Source of the DNA: Candidatus Poseidonia sp.
GTDB taxonomy: Archaea > Thermoplasmatota > Poseidoniia > Poseidoniales > Poseidoniaceae
Direction: 5' to 3'
DNA length: 35,817 nt
NCBI GenBank assembly: GCA_030827365.1
Contig: JAUREO010000015.1
Location: 1-35,817 of the forward strand
Position 1 is the stretch's first letter. Every line of letters begins with the position of its first letter. The position numbers were made by a program, and so were the translations under genes. Of the stretch, positions 1-8,028 are shown piece after piece. The notes under the pieces are model-generated. The model made no database searches. It was given only the letters and a program-made list of their open reading frames with translations, and was not told the DNA's origin.

Positions 1-15
1 GCACAACTTGAACTC

Positions 16-876
16 ATGGCTCAACCAGAAGGAGCATTAGAGCCACAATTTGCAAGAAGTTTGGAGGGAGGGAGTTCGAAAGTTAGTGATGTGCTGCGGG
101 CAGAAGTTACAGATTCACTTAAGGGAGCCCTCAAATCATTCTCAAATCCATCGGATTCGGAGGTAAAACTTCACGCAGATTCAACAGATTTCGAATCATT
201 TAAATCAATTTCAAACCATCCAAATATTCAACCAGGCAAATATGTCTCAGAATCAAAAATCTACGAGGGCCCACATCAAAACCAAACCAATTGGAACAAC
301 ATGAGGAAAACCTCAACAAAAGACAAGAAAAAGAATGTTAAAATTCGAAAGGTTCAGATGATGCCTCAAAGAAAGCCTGTACCAAATCTTCCTGAAACCA
401 TGATGCCAAATTTGGCCCCGAAGGAAATCGGATTTCGACATACTCCGATCGACCAGTTATCTATGCCAGATATCAAAAAACCAGTCAAACTTCCGCTGCG
501 TGTTATCGAAGCATCACATGAACGACAAGAACGTATCTCAACCTCCCAGCCACCAAAATTACCGCTTCACATGCAAGGCATCGGAGAAAGCATCACAAAT
601 TCGGACTATGTTTCCAACGCTAAATTCCCTCAAACTCAAACCCCATCAAAATTGAAATTTGATGATTCATCGAAAGACGCTATTCAAACTCACTTGGCCG
701 AGGATCATTCTTCACCAATTCCATCTAGAGAGAAGTCAACATACACTCAACAAAAGAAATCTCTCGATGAAATTTCGGAAAAGTGGGCTTTGGATGTGAA
801 AAAATCCCAATCGAATCCACAAGCGTTGTACGATGAGAAAGGACGAAAATTGAAATTTTTTGGGAGTGAGACTTAA
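16..876 (+). CDS. Hypothetical disordered protein, first gene of the DnaA-like operon (start uncertain)
   Basis: Not recognised. The 286 residues are rich in Ser, Pro, Lys and Gln, with no membrane segment, no cysteine cluster and no clear globular domain, so it is probably largely disordered. Two short proline motifs resemble each other (KLPLR near residue 159 and KLPLH near 183). The frame is open back to base 1, so the true start may lie outside the window; ATG 16 is only the first start visible. Its TAA overlaps the ATG of the next gene by one base (TAATG), so the two are probably translated as a unit. A role as partner or adaptor of the DnaA-like protein downstream is inferred only from this coupling. 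Confidence 0.7.
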   Translation: MAQPEGALEPQFARSLEGGSSKVSDVLRAEVTDSLKGALKSFSNPSDSEVKLHADSTDFESFKSISNHPNIQPGKYVSESKIYEGPHQNQTNWNNMRKTSTKDKKKNVKIRKVQMMPQRKPVPNLPETMMPNLAPKEIGFRHTPIDQLSMPDIKKPVKLPLRVIEASHERQERISTSQPPKLPLHMQGIGESITNSDYVSNAKFPQTQTPSKLKFDDSSKDAIQTHLAEDHSSPIPSREKSTYTQQKKSLDEISEKWALDVKKSQSNPQALYDEKGRKLKFFGSET

Positions 877-2651
877 TGTCAAACCGTGGAAAAAAACTCA
901 ATGACGCTTTACATTCTGCAGAGAAAATGCTTTTGGATTCAGACTATAAAAATGTAAAATTTTCAAACCCAACCAAAAGAATTGAAAAAGGAGATATCAA
1001 ACCTTTGTCAAAATTGAATTCATTGCTTGGCAATCAATCCGTCAAAACACAGAGGCCATCGTTATTCAGTCGACAAGGTGTTTCTCAAAGACCAACTTAC
1101 GATACAATTTCAAAAGATATCCTCGGATCAATCGATGAATATAAAAATCCATTTTTGTCTAAAAACCAGCACTCATCTGAGGAGTTTTCAATCTCCAAAA
1201 GGCTCAACGAAATGAGAAAAAGCCGACTTCATTCGATCGAAAAGGCTACAGCTGAGTCACAATATGACTATGTTGGACTCGACCAATTTGGTACACCACT
1301 TTGGATGAATGTATTACAAGAACAACGGTCAATGTCAATACATCAATTGCCTTCAGAATTGAAAAGACAAGATGCCTTTGTTTCAAAAAAATCAATTCAA
1401 TTTCAGTGGCCACGTAAACTTCAATGGAGTGAACATCATTCATTTCGCCAATGGTTTGTTTGTAAAGAAAATATTGAAGCCACTCGCTTAACTGAAACGG
1501 TGATTGACAGCCCTTCAAAAGTTATGAATCCATTAAGCATCGTTGGAGGTGAACAATCAGGAACGACGTTCTTGATGCGTGCTTCAGGACAATCATTGCT
1601 ACGACGACAAGAGGGCCATGTTCTTTGGTTCAATTCCCTTGATATAGAACACGTATCGCCAACTTCAATGGAGGATGCCTTAGATGGCTGTTGTGCAATC
1701 ATCGTTGATGACATCGAACAGTTTGCGGTTCATGAACAATGGAAATTAAGAATGGGAGAGTGGTTTGAACATTGTTTGCAATCCTCCATACAGATCCTTG
1801 CATCCTCAAAAATTCCAATCGAAGAACTACCCAGTTCAAAAATGAGAAGATTTCTGCTCGATGGCATCCAAACTGAAATTACCTCGCCAAGTGAATCAAC
1901 GTTGGTTCAATATGCAAAATGGTATGCAATTCAAAGGAGCTTGATGTTAGATGAAATTGAATTTGTTGAACTGGTTCGAAATTCTCAGCATTCTTGGCGA
2001 AGCATTCGAAACAAAATCGAGGAGGTTATTCACCTCAATCAAAGCCCTAGACGAGAATATTCAGGCCTTCATCCCGAATTTGAAAACGAGGTGATAACGA
2101 CAGCGAATGAAATTATTTCTAAGGCGATGGATGCAGTTCATACCGGAATTGATTTAGGAGGTGTAGAACTTTATTCGGAAATTGTTGGCTTCGAAGAAGA
2201 TAATTATCAACCGCCCGATTTTGATGAAATAATCAGTCGTGAGATTCCACTTTCAAAATTACAGCAAGAAGCGTCATCGTTTGTTGAGAAGATTATGCCG
2301 ACTCAGCCATCTGTTCTTGATATTCATGACGAGGACAAATTCATAGTGTCAAAAGACAAATTTGACCATCATGGTGACATGTTTAAAACAGCCGATATGC
2401 TTGTCGATATAGAAAAAAGAGTTGATGATTCTTTTTCACATCGATTGTATTCCTTGCAAGAAGAACGACAATTGACTCAAATTGGTCTTACCATGGAAGA
2501 ATTGAGTTCAAGAATTCAACATGCGGATATTGAAGAACTCATAGCTATCGCTGACCAGCTTCAAACCATTGATGGACAACTCCAATCAATACAAAGTCCC
2601 ACAACGAGCACACAATCCGCACTGGATTCATATGAGCCTGAAGGGGAGTGA
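876..2651 (+). CDS. DnaA/Hda-like AAA+ protein with degenerate P-loop
   Basis: A 591-residue protein. Residues about 1-180 are hydrophilic and unrecognised. Residues about 187-390 read like the AAA+ domain of bacterial DnaA/Hda: an FxxWFVxxxN segment near 190-199, then NPLSIVGG (218-225) leading into the P-loop position, IIVDDI (275-280) as Walker B, LASSKIPIEEL (308-318) at the sensor 1 region, and MRRFLLDGI (323-331) where DnaA has its arginine-finger segment. The P-loop reads GGEQSGTT, so the Walker A lysine is replaced by Thr230. The DNA-binding domain IV of DnaA is not seen; the C-terminal 200 residues are acidic and unrecognised. Archaea normally initiate replication with Orc1/Cdc6, so a role as replication initiator is not assumed. 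A TGA at 2649-2651 ends this frame, but the same frame continues for 46 more sense codons. Confidence 0.8.
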   Translation: MSNRGKKLNDALHSAEKMLLDSDYKNVKFSNPTKRIEKGDIKPLSKLNSLLGNQSVKTQRPSLFSRQGVSQRPTYDTISKDILGSIDEYKNPFLSKNQHSSEEFSISKRLNEMRKSRLHSIEKATAESQYDYVGLDQFGTPLWMNVLQEQRSMSIHQLPSELKRQDAFVSKKSIQFQWPRKLQWSEHHSFRQWFVCKENIEATRLTETVIDSPSKVMNPLSIVGGEQSGTTFLMRASGQSLLRRQEGHVLWFNSLDIEHVSPTSMEDALDGCCAIIVDDIEQFAVHEQWKLRMGEWFEHCLQSSIQILASSKIPIEELPSSKMRRFLLDGIQTEITSPSESTLVQYAKWYAIQRSLMLDEIEFVELVRNSQHSWRSIRNKIEEVIHLNQSPRREYSGLHPEFENEVITTANEIISKAMDAVHTGIDLGGVELYSEIVGFEEDNYQPPDFDEIISREIPLSKLQQEASSFVEKIMPTQPSVLDIHDEDKFIVSKDKFDHHGDMFKTADMLVDIEKRVDDSFSHRLYSLQEERQLTQIGLTMEELSSRIQHADIEELIAIADQLQTIDGQLQSIQSPTTSTQSALDSYEPEGE

Positions 2652-2792
2652 TTCATCGACGAAGGCAATATCGAATTGAATGAACTTGAGGATATACCTA
2701 GTCATCAAGAACCACAAAAGAAAAACAAAGTTCATCTCTCAAGGATGAAGAAGAATCGAGTCCTAACGCCTATGCATGGAGAGGAAGAATGA
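2652..2792 (+). other. In-frame continuation of the DnaA-like gene after an internal TGA
   Basis: Directly after the TGA at 2649-2651, the same reading frame runs for 46 sense codons, rich in Glu, Asn and Lys like the preceding tail, to TGA 2790-2792. That second stop overlaps the ATG of the next gene as ATGA, the usual junction of coupled genes in this window. The simplest reading is that the full protein has about 638 residues and that the first TGA is a recent nonsense mutation, a population variant or a base error. No good separate start codon opens the segment; its first internal ATG lies late, near 2744. Confidence 0.6.
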
Positions 2793-3232
2793 GTGCTTGG
2801 TGGTCGAACGGGGTACGATTTGGGTGCCAACCACTATGTGGAAAATGTTGTGACCAGCCAGGAGGGGTGGTTTTTCTTACGACATCGGATATCAATCGCA
2901 TGGCGGATTTTCATGAGTTAAGTTTTCGTGAATTCATTGAACAACATTGTACGAAGAGCATGAATGGACGCGTTATTTTGAAAAGTAATGAAAAAAGTGG
3001 CATATGCATCTTCCTCAATGAAACAAAGCAATGCTCAATCTACACTGTTCGGCCCCAACAATGCAAAGCATATCCATGGTGGGCTGAAAATTTACGCAAC
3101 GAGCACAAATGGAATGAGACAAAAGTGCTGTGCCCTGGAATAGATGCTGATGATGCAATAATAATCGATGGCAAAACCATTCGGATGCATGTTTTAGCTG
3201 ACAGAGAAGCATCGAAGGGATTTAGAATTTGA
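2789..3232 (+). CDS. YkgJ-family cysteine-cluster protein
   Basis: A 147-residue protein with the cysteine pattern of the YkgJ / UPF0153 family, thought to bind zinc or an iron-sulfur cluster. It has C13, C17, C20 and C21 near the N-terminus, then C73, C82 within a CSIYTVRP segment, and C92 followed by KAYPWW. The spacing of the first group (CxxxCxxCC) is one residue longer than the common CxxCxxCC. The biochemical role of the family is not established. The ATG overlaps the second stop of the DnaA-like frame (ATGA), so it is the third member of that operon. Confidence 0.85.
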   Translation: MSAWWSNGVRFGCQPLCGKCCDQPGGVVFLTTSDINRMADFHELSFREFIEQHCTKSMNGRVILKSNEKSGICIFLNETKQCSIYTVRPQQCKAYPWWAENLRNEHKWNETKVLCPGIDADDAIIIDGKTIRMHVLADREASKGFRI

Positions 3233-3247
3233 TTTTCGGCAGACTCA

Positions 3248-3271
3248 ATCGGTGTAATACAGAACACCGAT
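3248..3271. repeat. Inverted repeat upstream of citrate synthase
   Basis: ATCGGTGT (3248-3255) and ACACCGAT (3264-3271) form a perfect 8-bp inverted repeat around an 8-base spacer. It lies between the YkgJ-type gene and the TATA-like element of the citrate synthase gene. No T-run follows, so an operator for a dimeric regulator is as likely as an RNA hairpin. Confidence 0.45.
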
Positions 3272-3301
3272 ATTTGCTCTTGATGTAGGAAAGGTAGGGC
3301 A

Positions 3302-3307
3302 TTTATA
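3302..3307 (+). promoter_or_regulatory. TATA-like box for citrate synthase
   Basis: TTTATA lies 24 nt upstream of an in-frame TTG (3329) and about 39 nt upstream of the ATG at 3344. A start of transcription near 3329 would give either a leaderless TTG start or a 15-nt leader carrying GGGG before the ATG. Confidence 0.4.
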
Positions 3308-3343
3308 CGGAGAGGATGAATCGGCCTATTGCGTGGGGTAAAG

Positions 3344-4513
3344 ATGACAGGTGATGAAACACTGTTTGAGGTCACTTCTGCCCATCTTAACACTGGACTT
3401 CGTGGACTCCCAGTAGGAACGTGCTTCACCTCATTCGTAACTCCAACCGAAGGCGTACATTATTGTGGATATCCTATCGCTGAATTGGCAGAGCAAGAGC
3501 CTGAAGATATCGTCTACCTCTTGTTCAACAAGGAGTTGCCAAACGATGAGCAGCGAGTGAAATTTGTTGAAGACTTGCAATCAAGGGGGGAGGTTCCTGA
3601 ACAAATAAATGAGGTGTTTCGTTCTTTACCAAAGGATGGACATCCGATGGATTGGTTGAGTATTGGCATTCATGTTTTGGGGATGACCTGTCTTACCGGT
3701 GATTGGAAGGAGGATGCTCTCAATATGGTCGCAAAAATGCCGAGAGTCATGGGACTGATGTTTCGTTATCGGGAAGGACGTGAAGATAACATTCCTGAGG
3801 ATAACCTATCTCAAACCATGGTCCAACGTTTTGTCAACACGCTTGACTTTGAAAGCGTGGATAAAGAAAAAATGGGAAAAATTGTTGCGACATATCTCGT
3901 GCTTCATATGGACCATGGTGGAGGAAACCTCTCAACATTTACCGGAAAGGCAATTGCATCAGGCCACGCAAATGTATACTCTTCTATGGCTGGTGCAATG
4001 AATGCACTCTCCGGTCCACTTCATGGCCGTGCAAATCAATCTTGCCTTGAGTTTGTCCTCAAAGTTGGTACGGATGACCCAATCAAAGTCGAAGAATTTG
4101 TCCGTTCAGAATTAGAGGCAAAACGACCAATCTACGGATTTGGACATGCCGTTCTGCGAGCTGAAGACCCACGGGCAACCGTTCAGTTTGCTCTTGGCGA
4201 GAAAATTTGCCCGGATGATGAAAATTTCAAAATCATTCGAACATTACGGGAGGTAGCACCAAAGGTGCTTGCAGAAAATCCAAAAATATCGAATCCGAAT
4301 GCCAATGTCGACATTGCAAGCGGTGCACTTCTACATCACGTCGGTTTTACCGATCCGACATACTACACCACCTTCTTTGGATGGGCACGAGTTGCAGGAA
4401 TTGGGGCTCAGATCTTCGACGAACGAGTTGTAATGCGTGACGGTAAAGGTGTCCCCATCTATCGACCAAAATATATTGCAGAGGGTCAAACTTTGAGACA
4501 CCTCAATCAATAA
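3344..4513 (+). CDS. gltA: Citrate synthase, mitochondrial-type sequence
   Basis: Condenses acetyl-CoA with oxaloacetate to citrate, the entry reaction of the citric acid cycle. The 389-residue protein keeps the catalytic residues: His227 in GPLHGRANQ, His268 in GFGHAVLR with DPR following, and Asp323 in NVDIASG, plus the late RPK motif. The GHAVLR..DPR, NVD.xSG, YYT and RPK wording matches the eukaryotic mitochondrial (type I) enzyme more closely than the usual bacterial GHRVYK form. An in-frame TTG at 3329 would add five residues; the ATG is preferred because GGGG lies just before it. The 3' end overlaps the convergent GDPD gene by 11 bases. Confidence 0.92.
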   Translation: MTGDETLFEVTSAHLNTGLRGLPVGTCFTSFVTPTEGVHYCGYPIAELAEQEPEDIVYLLFNKELPNDEQRVKFVEDLQSRGEVPEQINEVFRSLPKDGHPMDWLSIGIHVLGMTCLTGDWKEDALNMVAKMPRVMGLMFRYREGREDNIPEDNLSQTMVQRFVNTLDFESVDKEKMGKIVATYLVLHMDHGGGNLSTFTGKAIASGHANVYSSMAGAMNALSGPLHGRANQSCLEFVLKVGTDDPIKVEEFVRSELEAKRPIYGFGHAVLRAEDPRATVQFALGEKICPDDENFKIIRTLREVAPKVLAENPKISNPNANVDIASGALLHHVGFTDPTYYTTFFGWARVAGIGAQIFDERVVMRDGKGVPIYRPKYIAEGQTLRHLNQ

Positions 4514-5654
4514 CGATTGAACCTGTTTTTCCCGAGCCACGATGTCCAATCAAGCGAGGAACAAACAGAGGAAGATGTTCGTCAATATGCTGCTTTGCGT
4601 TTTCAAGATCCTTCTTTGATATTTCCCATCTTGAAGCCCACTCATCAAGGAATTGTACTTTCTTCGAACGGTCGATGTCCTTCCACGCGGGTGTTCTTTG
4701 TTTGAGGTCAGACAAGAAATCGAGATGGTGCTCGAAAGATATTGCATCAAGTTGTTCTTTATCTTGTCGAGAAAGAGGTTGTGTTCCAGGATTTGTCCAT
4801 CTCGCATGTCCACTTGGCAACCATGTCAAATTAGGGTCTGCAACATCGGTTAATGCACTCAAACCTGCCGATAGGACACTATGCTCTACATGAGTTTTGA
4901 CTGGCCAAACATACATCGGCATACCTTTTCGAAATCGATGAAGGCTTTGCAGTTGCTTGCCTTGAAGACCAACCCGCTTTCCAATCGGCATCCAATTGGT
5001 TGATGGTTTAAGATATTCCATAGCACAAGGTAAGATTGATGCGCCTTGGCTTTGATGTTTCTTGACAAGTGATGAAAATGACGTTCCAATAAATGCTGGG
5101 AAGGCTTTTGCCCGTTGAAATCTTCGTTGTCCGAAGGGAACGATGTATGGAATAAGAGATGCCCAGTGATGAGGAGTCGATGAGCGGTCAACAGATTTTT
5201 TCATGTGTTTGTGAAATGAGTAATACATCACAGAACCGTGGGGAATGTCATGCTCAAAAAGTAATTGATCTATTTCTTGAATGCACTTTGAAATATGTTC
5301 AATGTGATTCTCTCTTCCAAAATATCCACCTCCCAATTGAGATGAAGGATGTGGACGTTTAATTTCAATGCAAACCATTTTATTTTCATGTTTCCATTGT
5401 TGCTTAATACTTGGGTCAGAAATGAATTGTTGAAACGATGTAAAACCAATGGATGTTAATTCTTCCAAATCGTATTCTTCGACAAATCTTACACCCTTTT
5501 TTTGATGCTTTGAACTTGCCATAAGTGTTCGGTCATGGTGGAGAATTAATCCTCCATCATGGGTTAATCGAACATCTAATTCAATTCCATCAAAAAATTC
5601 CATTCCATGCCGAAGGGATGAGAGCGTGTTTTCTGGGTGTTGAATAAAACCCAT
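4503..5654 (-). CDS. GDPD-family phosphodiesterase with HRG motif at the C-terminus
   Basis: Glycerophosphodiester phosphodiesterases hydrolyse glycerophosphodiesters to glycerol-3-phosphate and an alcohol on a TIM barrel. With the ATG start (383 residues) the chain opens at HPENTLSS (6-13), followed by the metal ligands ELDV (Glu25, Asp27), HHD (His40) and CIEIK (Glu97, Lys99), and ends the barrel with MYVWPV. The normal N-terminal HRG motif is absent; instead LIGHRGSGKTG lies about 20 residues from the C-terminus (His371, Arg372, Gly373). This order looks like a circular permutation. The frame opens at a TGA (5709-5711) and contains a TTG at 5690 that would add 12 residues, still without HRG. 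GAGG sits 8 nt before the ATG. Confidence 0.82.
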   Translation of the reverse strand: MGFIQHPENTLSSLRHGMEFFDGIELDVRLTHDGGLILHHDRTLMASSKHQKKGVRFVEEYDLEELTSIGFTSFQQFISDPSIKQQWKHENKMVCIEIKRPHPSSQLGGGYFGRENHIEHISKCIQEIDQLLFEHDIPHGSVMYYSFHKHMKKSVDRSSTPHHWASLIPYIVPFGQRRFQRAKAFPAFIGTSFSSLVKKHQSQGASILPCAMEYLKPSTNWMPIGKRVGLQGKQLQSLHRFRKGMPMYVWPVKTHVEHSVLSAGLSALTDVADPNLTWLPSGHARWTNPGTQPLSRQDKEQLDAISFEHHLDFLSDLKQRTPAWKDIDRSKKVQFLDEWASRWEISKKDLENAKQHIDEHLPLFVPRLIGHRGSGKTGSIVID

Positions 5655-5717
5655 CGTCTCAGCCTCGATGTAGCCATCCGCCACCCACAATTGAGCATTT
5701 GCATAGAATCATGAACA

Positions 5718-7226
5718 ATGTTTGTCGATGAATGGCAATCACTAAATCGAGGATGTTGTAGGCATTTCATGGACCCTTATGAAGTTATGATGGGTCTTAT
5801 CATTGTCTTTACACCGATTATTTGTTGGGTTTTTACTCGTAATCAAAGGTCCTTCGCAGTCCCTATTCGGGAATTTGCAAGGGAATTTCATGACAAACGG
5901 TACTATTTGCATTCCATAGGTTATGTTATCATTATACGATGGAAAGCCATAACAGATCAACTCAATGAACCCATCAAACTAAGGACAGGGCACTTTACTG
6001 ATTGGGTTTATGCGATTGAAGGAAATTTGACCTTGCACATTCAGCAACTCTTTGCAAACACCAAACTCACCGAAATTCTGAATTTCCATTACCTCTTTGT
6101 GTATTTATTTCTCATTTATGTAACCACTGTGTATTTTGCATATTCTGGTGATCGAAACATGACAGATAAAGTCACGATGAATTATTTACTCATTTACGCT
6201 TTAGCGGTCCCCTATTACCTGTTCTTCAACGTTGAGGTGACTTCATCTTGGATTGGAGGAATGGATGCTTTGTTGTACCATGATGGCACATATTCGTCGT
6301 TTTATGCCCTTCATGACCCATTGGACAATGCAGTTCCAAGTTTGCATATAGCAATCCCAACCGGCATTCTCATGTTGAATTACCTGCATGTCCGTCATGA
6401 AGGTATTACGTTCAAAGAATGGAGACATTACCGTTATCACATGTTTATTTTACTCAACACAATACTTTTTGCCTTCTCTATTTTGTATCTAGGCATTCAT
6501 TGGTTTGTTGATATACCGCTTGGAATTATCATCGGAACGGTCGGTTCGTTGTTCATTCATCATTTACAACCCCGTTTACGCAATGATTACGGTGCAATGT
6601 TCAAAGGCGTTACCATCGATAAAGTGAGAAAACACATTTTGGTCGAAGGTATAGTTGGACTTCTGTTGCTTTCAATCATCTTCGGTTCAGTACAATATCA
6701 AGATGAGCGATTTGAAGAATTACCAACCCATCGAATTATTGAAGGTGATACAAAATTCGATATTCTACAAAAAATCAATGCAGGTGAAAAAATTACATCA
6801 ACCGTTACAAATTTCGATGAGAGTAGAAGCATCGAAATCGCATTAGTGATGGTCGAATTATCAGAAGATGCGATGGAGAATGGTAGTGTCGATTGGAATA
6901 AAATTTCAAAATTAACAGATGTTCATACGCTTGAGCCAGGAGAATCATTTCAATTCACGGTTGAAATACCGAAATTGTATTATTTCATTTTCTTCCATGC
7001 ACCCTCTCAGTCGAATTCAACAGATGTCATTAATATCCATATTTTAAACGATTATAACAAAGACGTCATGGCTCAAGCCGTCATTTTATCGATTCCTTCG
7101 GTTTGGATGACCGCTTTTGTCATTTACAGAATTTATCGACTGAACAAGGAAGGTCGGTCTTGGATTGATCCTACCCCATCTCATGCATGGAAAAATCAAA
7201 TAGTTGCATCGGATGAAGAAGCGTGA
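5718..7226 (+). CDS. PAP2-superfamily membrane enzyme, inositol-phosphorylceramide-synthase-like
   Basis: A 502-residue multi-pass membrane protein. It carries the two later PAP2 motifs: PSLH (207-210, after DNAV) and GIHWFVDIPLG with His261 and Asp265. This arrangement is typical of the AUR1 / IPC-synthase-like PAP2 branch, which transfers or hydrolyses phospho-head-groups. About six hydrophobic segments occupy residues 23-280. Beyond residue 300 there is a further hydrophobic segment, a soluble region (about 330-450) and a last transmembrane segment near 460-480, which is not part of the core fold. ATG 5769 (MDPYEV) is an alternative start. The substrate is unknown. It is divergent from the GDPD gene, which hints at lipid head-group metabolism. 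Confidence 0.75.
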   Translation: MFVDEWQSLNRGCCRHFMDPYEVMMGLIIVFTPIICWVFTRNQRSFAVPIREFAREFHDKRYYLHSIGYVIIIRWKAITDQLNEPIKLRTGHFTDWVYAIEGNLTLHIQQLFANTKLTEILNFHYLFVYLFLIYVTTVYFAYSGDRNMTDKVTMNYLLIYALAVPYYLFFNVEVTSSWIGGMDALLYHDGTYSSFYALHDPLDNAVPSLHIAIPTGILMLNYLHVRHEGITFKEWRHYRYHMFILLNTILFAFSILYLGIHWFVDIPLGIIIGTVGSLFIHHLQPRLRNDYGAMFKGVTIDKVRKHILVEGIVGLLLLSIIFGSVQYQDERFEELPTHRIIEGDTKFDILQKINAGEKITSTVTNFDESRSIEIALVMVELSEDAMENGSVDWNKISKLTDVHTLEPGESFQFTVEIPKLYYFIFFHAPSQSNSTDVINIHILNDYNKDVMAQAVILSIPSVWMTAFVIYRIYRLNKEGRSWIDPTPSHAWKNQIVASDEEA

Positions 7227-8028
7227 GAGAATGGCGATTTTCACGATACCACCCGAATTGTCAAAAACTCCAGGAATGGAAATTGTTCGACAATTGAGGA
7301 CTTATTTTCTTGCAAAATGGAGAGGATACGCACTTTTTTTCCTCCTCGGCTTTACCCTTGCATTTCCTTTCACGAAAGAAGTGATTGCTTGGTTAATCGA
7401 TGAAAATAGACTACCCAATAATGTCAATATTTTAGTTACTACACCTGTTGAACTCATCGTTTTACAAGTTCGAATTAGTGCCAATGTTGGTCTTGTTTGC
7501 GTGGTGCTCTTCGCCTTGTATGAACTCATTCGACATGGGCGGAATCATCAGGCAGTACAACATCGGCTTCAAGAATTGAATATTGCCATCCCATCTCAAA
7601 TCAAACAATTTGTACCACATCTGTTGGTGGGTTTCGTATTGGGAGTGATGGGGTTTTGGTATTCATGGACCATTCTGGTTCCAATGTTGTTGGATTATCT
7701 CACCCAAGATGCCCAGGGAATCGGACTATCTACAGAATGGAGACTCCAATCTTATGTTGGGTTTTTGTTTAATCTTGTCATCGCATCAGTTATTGGATTC
7801 CAAACCCCCCTCTTTACAAGAGCTCTGATTCGATACAATATTGTTCAGTTGAAGAACATGAAACAATACCGAAGACATATTTGGTTTGCAGCATTTGTTG
7901 CAGGTGCGTTTTTGTCGCCACCAGATCCACTATCATTGTTCCTCGTCGCAATGCCAATCATTATTTTCTTTGAACTCACGATATCCATGGAATCTATGAT
8001 TCAAATTCCTGAAAAAAGTTCGGCATAA
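7213..8028 (+). CDS. tatC: Sec-independent protein translocase TatC
   Basis: TatC is the core membrane receptor of the twin-arginine pathway that exports folded proteins. The 271-residue protein has about six hydrophobic segments, the expected number, and ends with the family signature FLSPPDPLSLFLVAMP followed by an acidic residue in IIFFEL. The start is uncertain: ATG 7213 overlaps the PAP2 gene by 14 bases, ATG 7231 lies 4 bases beyond its stop, and an in-frame TTG exists at 7204. No tatA-like gene is seen in the window. The 3' end overlaps the convergent PHP gene by 35 bases. Confidence 0.85.
   Translation: MKKRERMAIFTIPPELSKTPGMEIVRQLRTYFLAKWRGYALFFLLGFTLAFPFTKEVIAWLIDENRLPNNVNILVTTPVELIVLQVRISANVGLVCVVLFALYELIRHGRNHQAVQHRLQELNIAIPSQIKQFVPHLLVGFVLGVMGFWYSWTILVPMLLDYLTQDAQGIGLSTEWRLQSYVGFLFNLVIASVIGFQTPLFTRALIRYNIVQLKNMKQYRRHIWFAAFVAGAFLSPPDPLSLFLVAMPIIIFFELTISMESMIQIPEKSSA

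Noticed and set aside
2649..2651. Selenocysteine codon as explanation of the in-frame TGA
   Set aside because: No redox motif or metal-binding context surrounds it, the flanking sequence is a disordered acidic tail, and no selenocysteine machinery is visible; a nonsense change is simpler.
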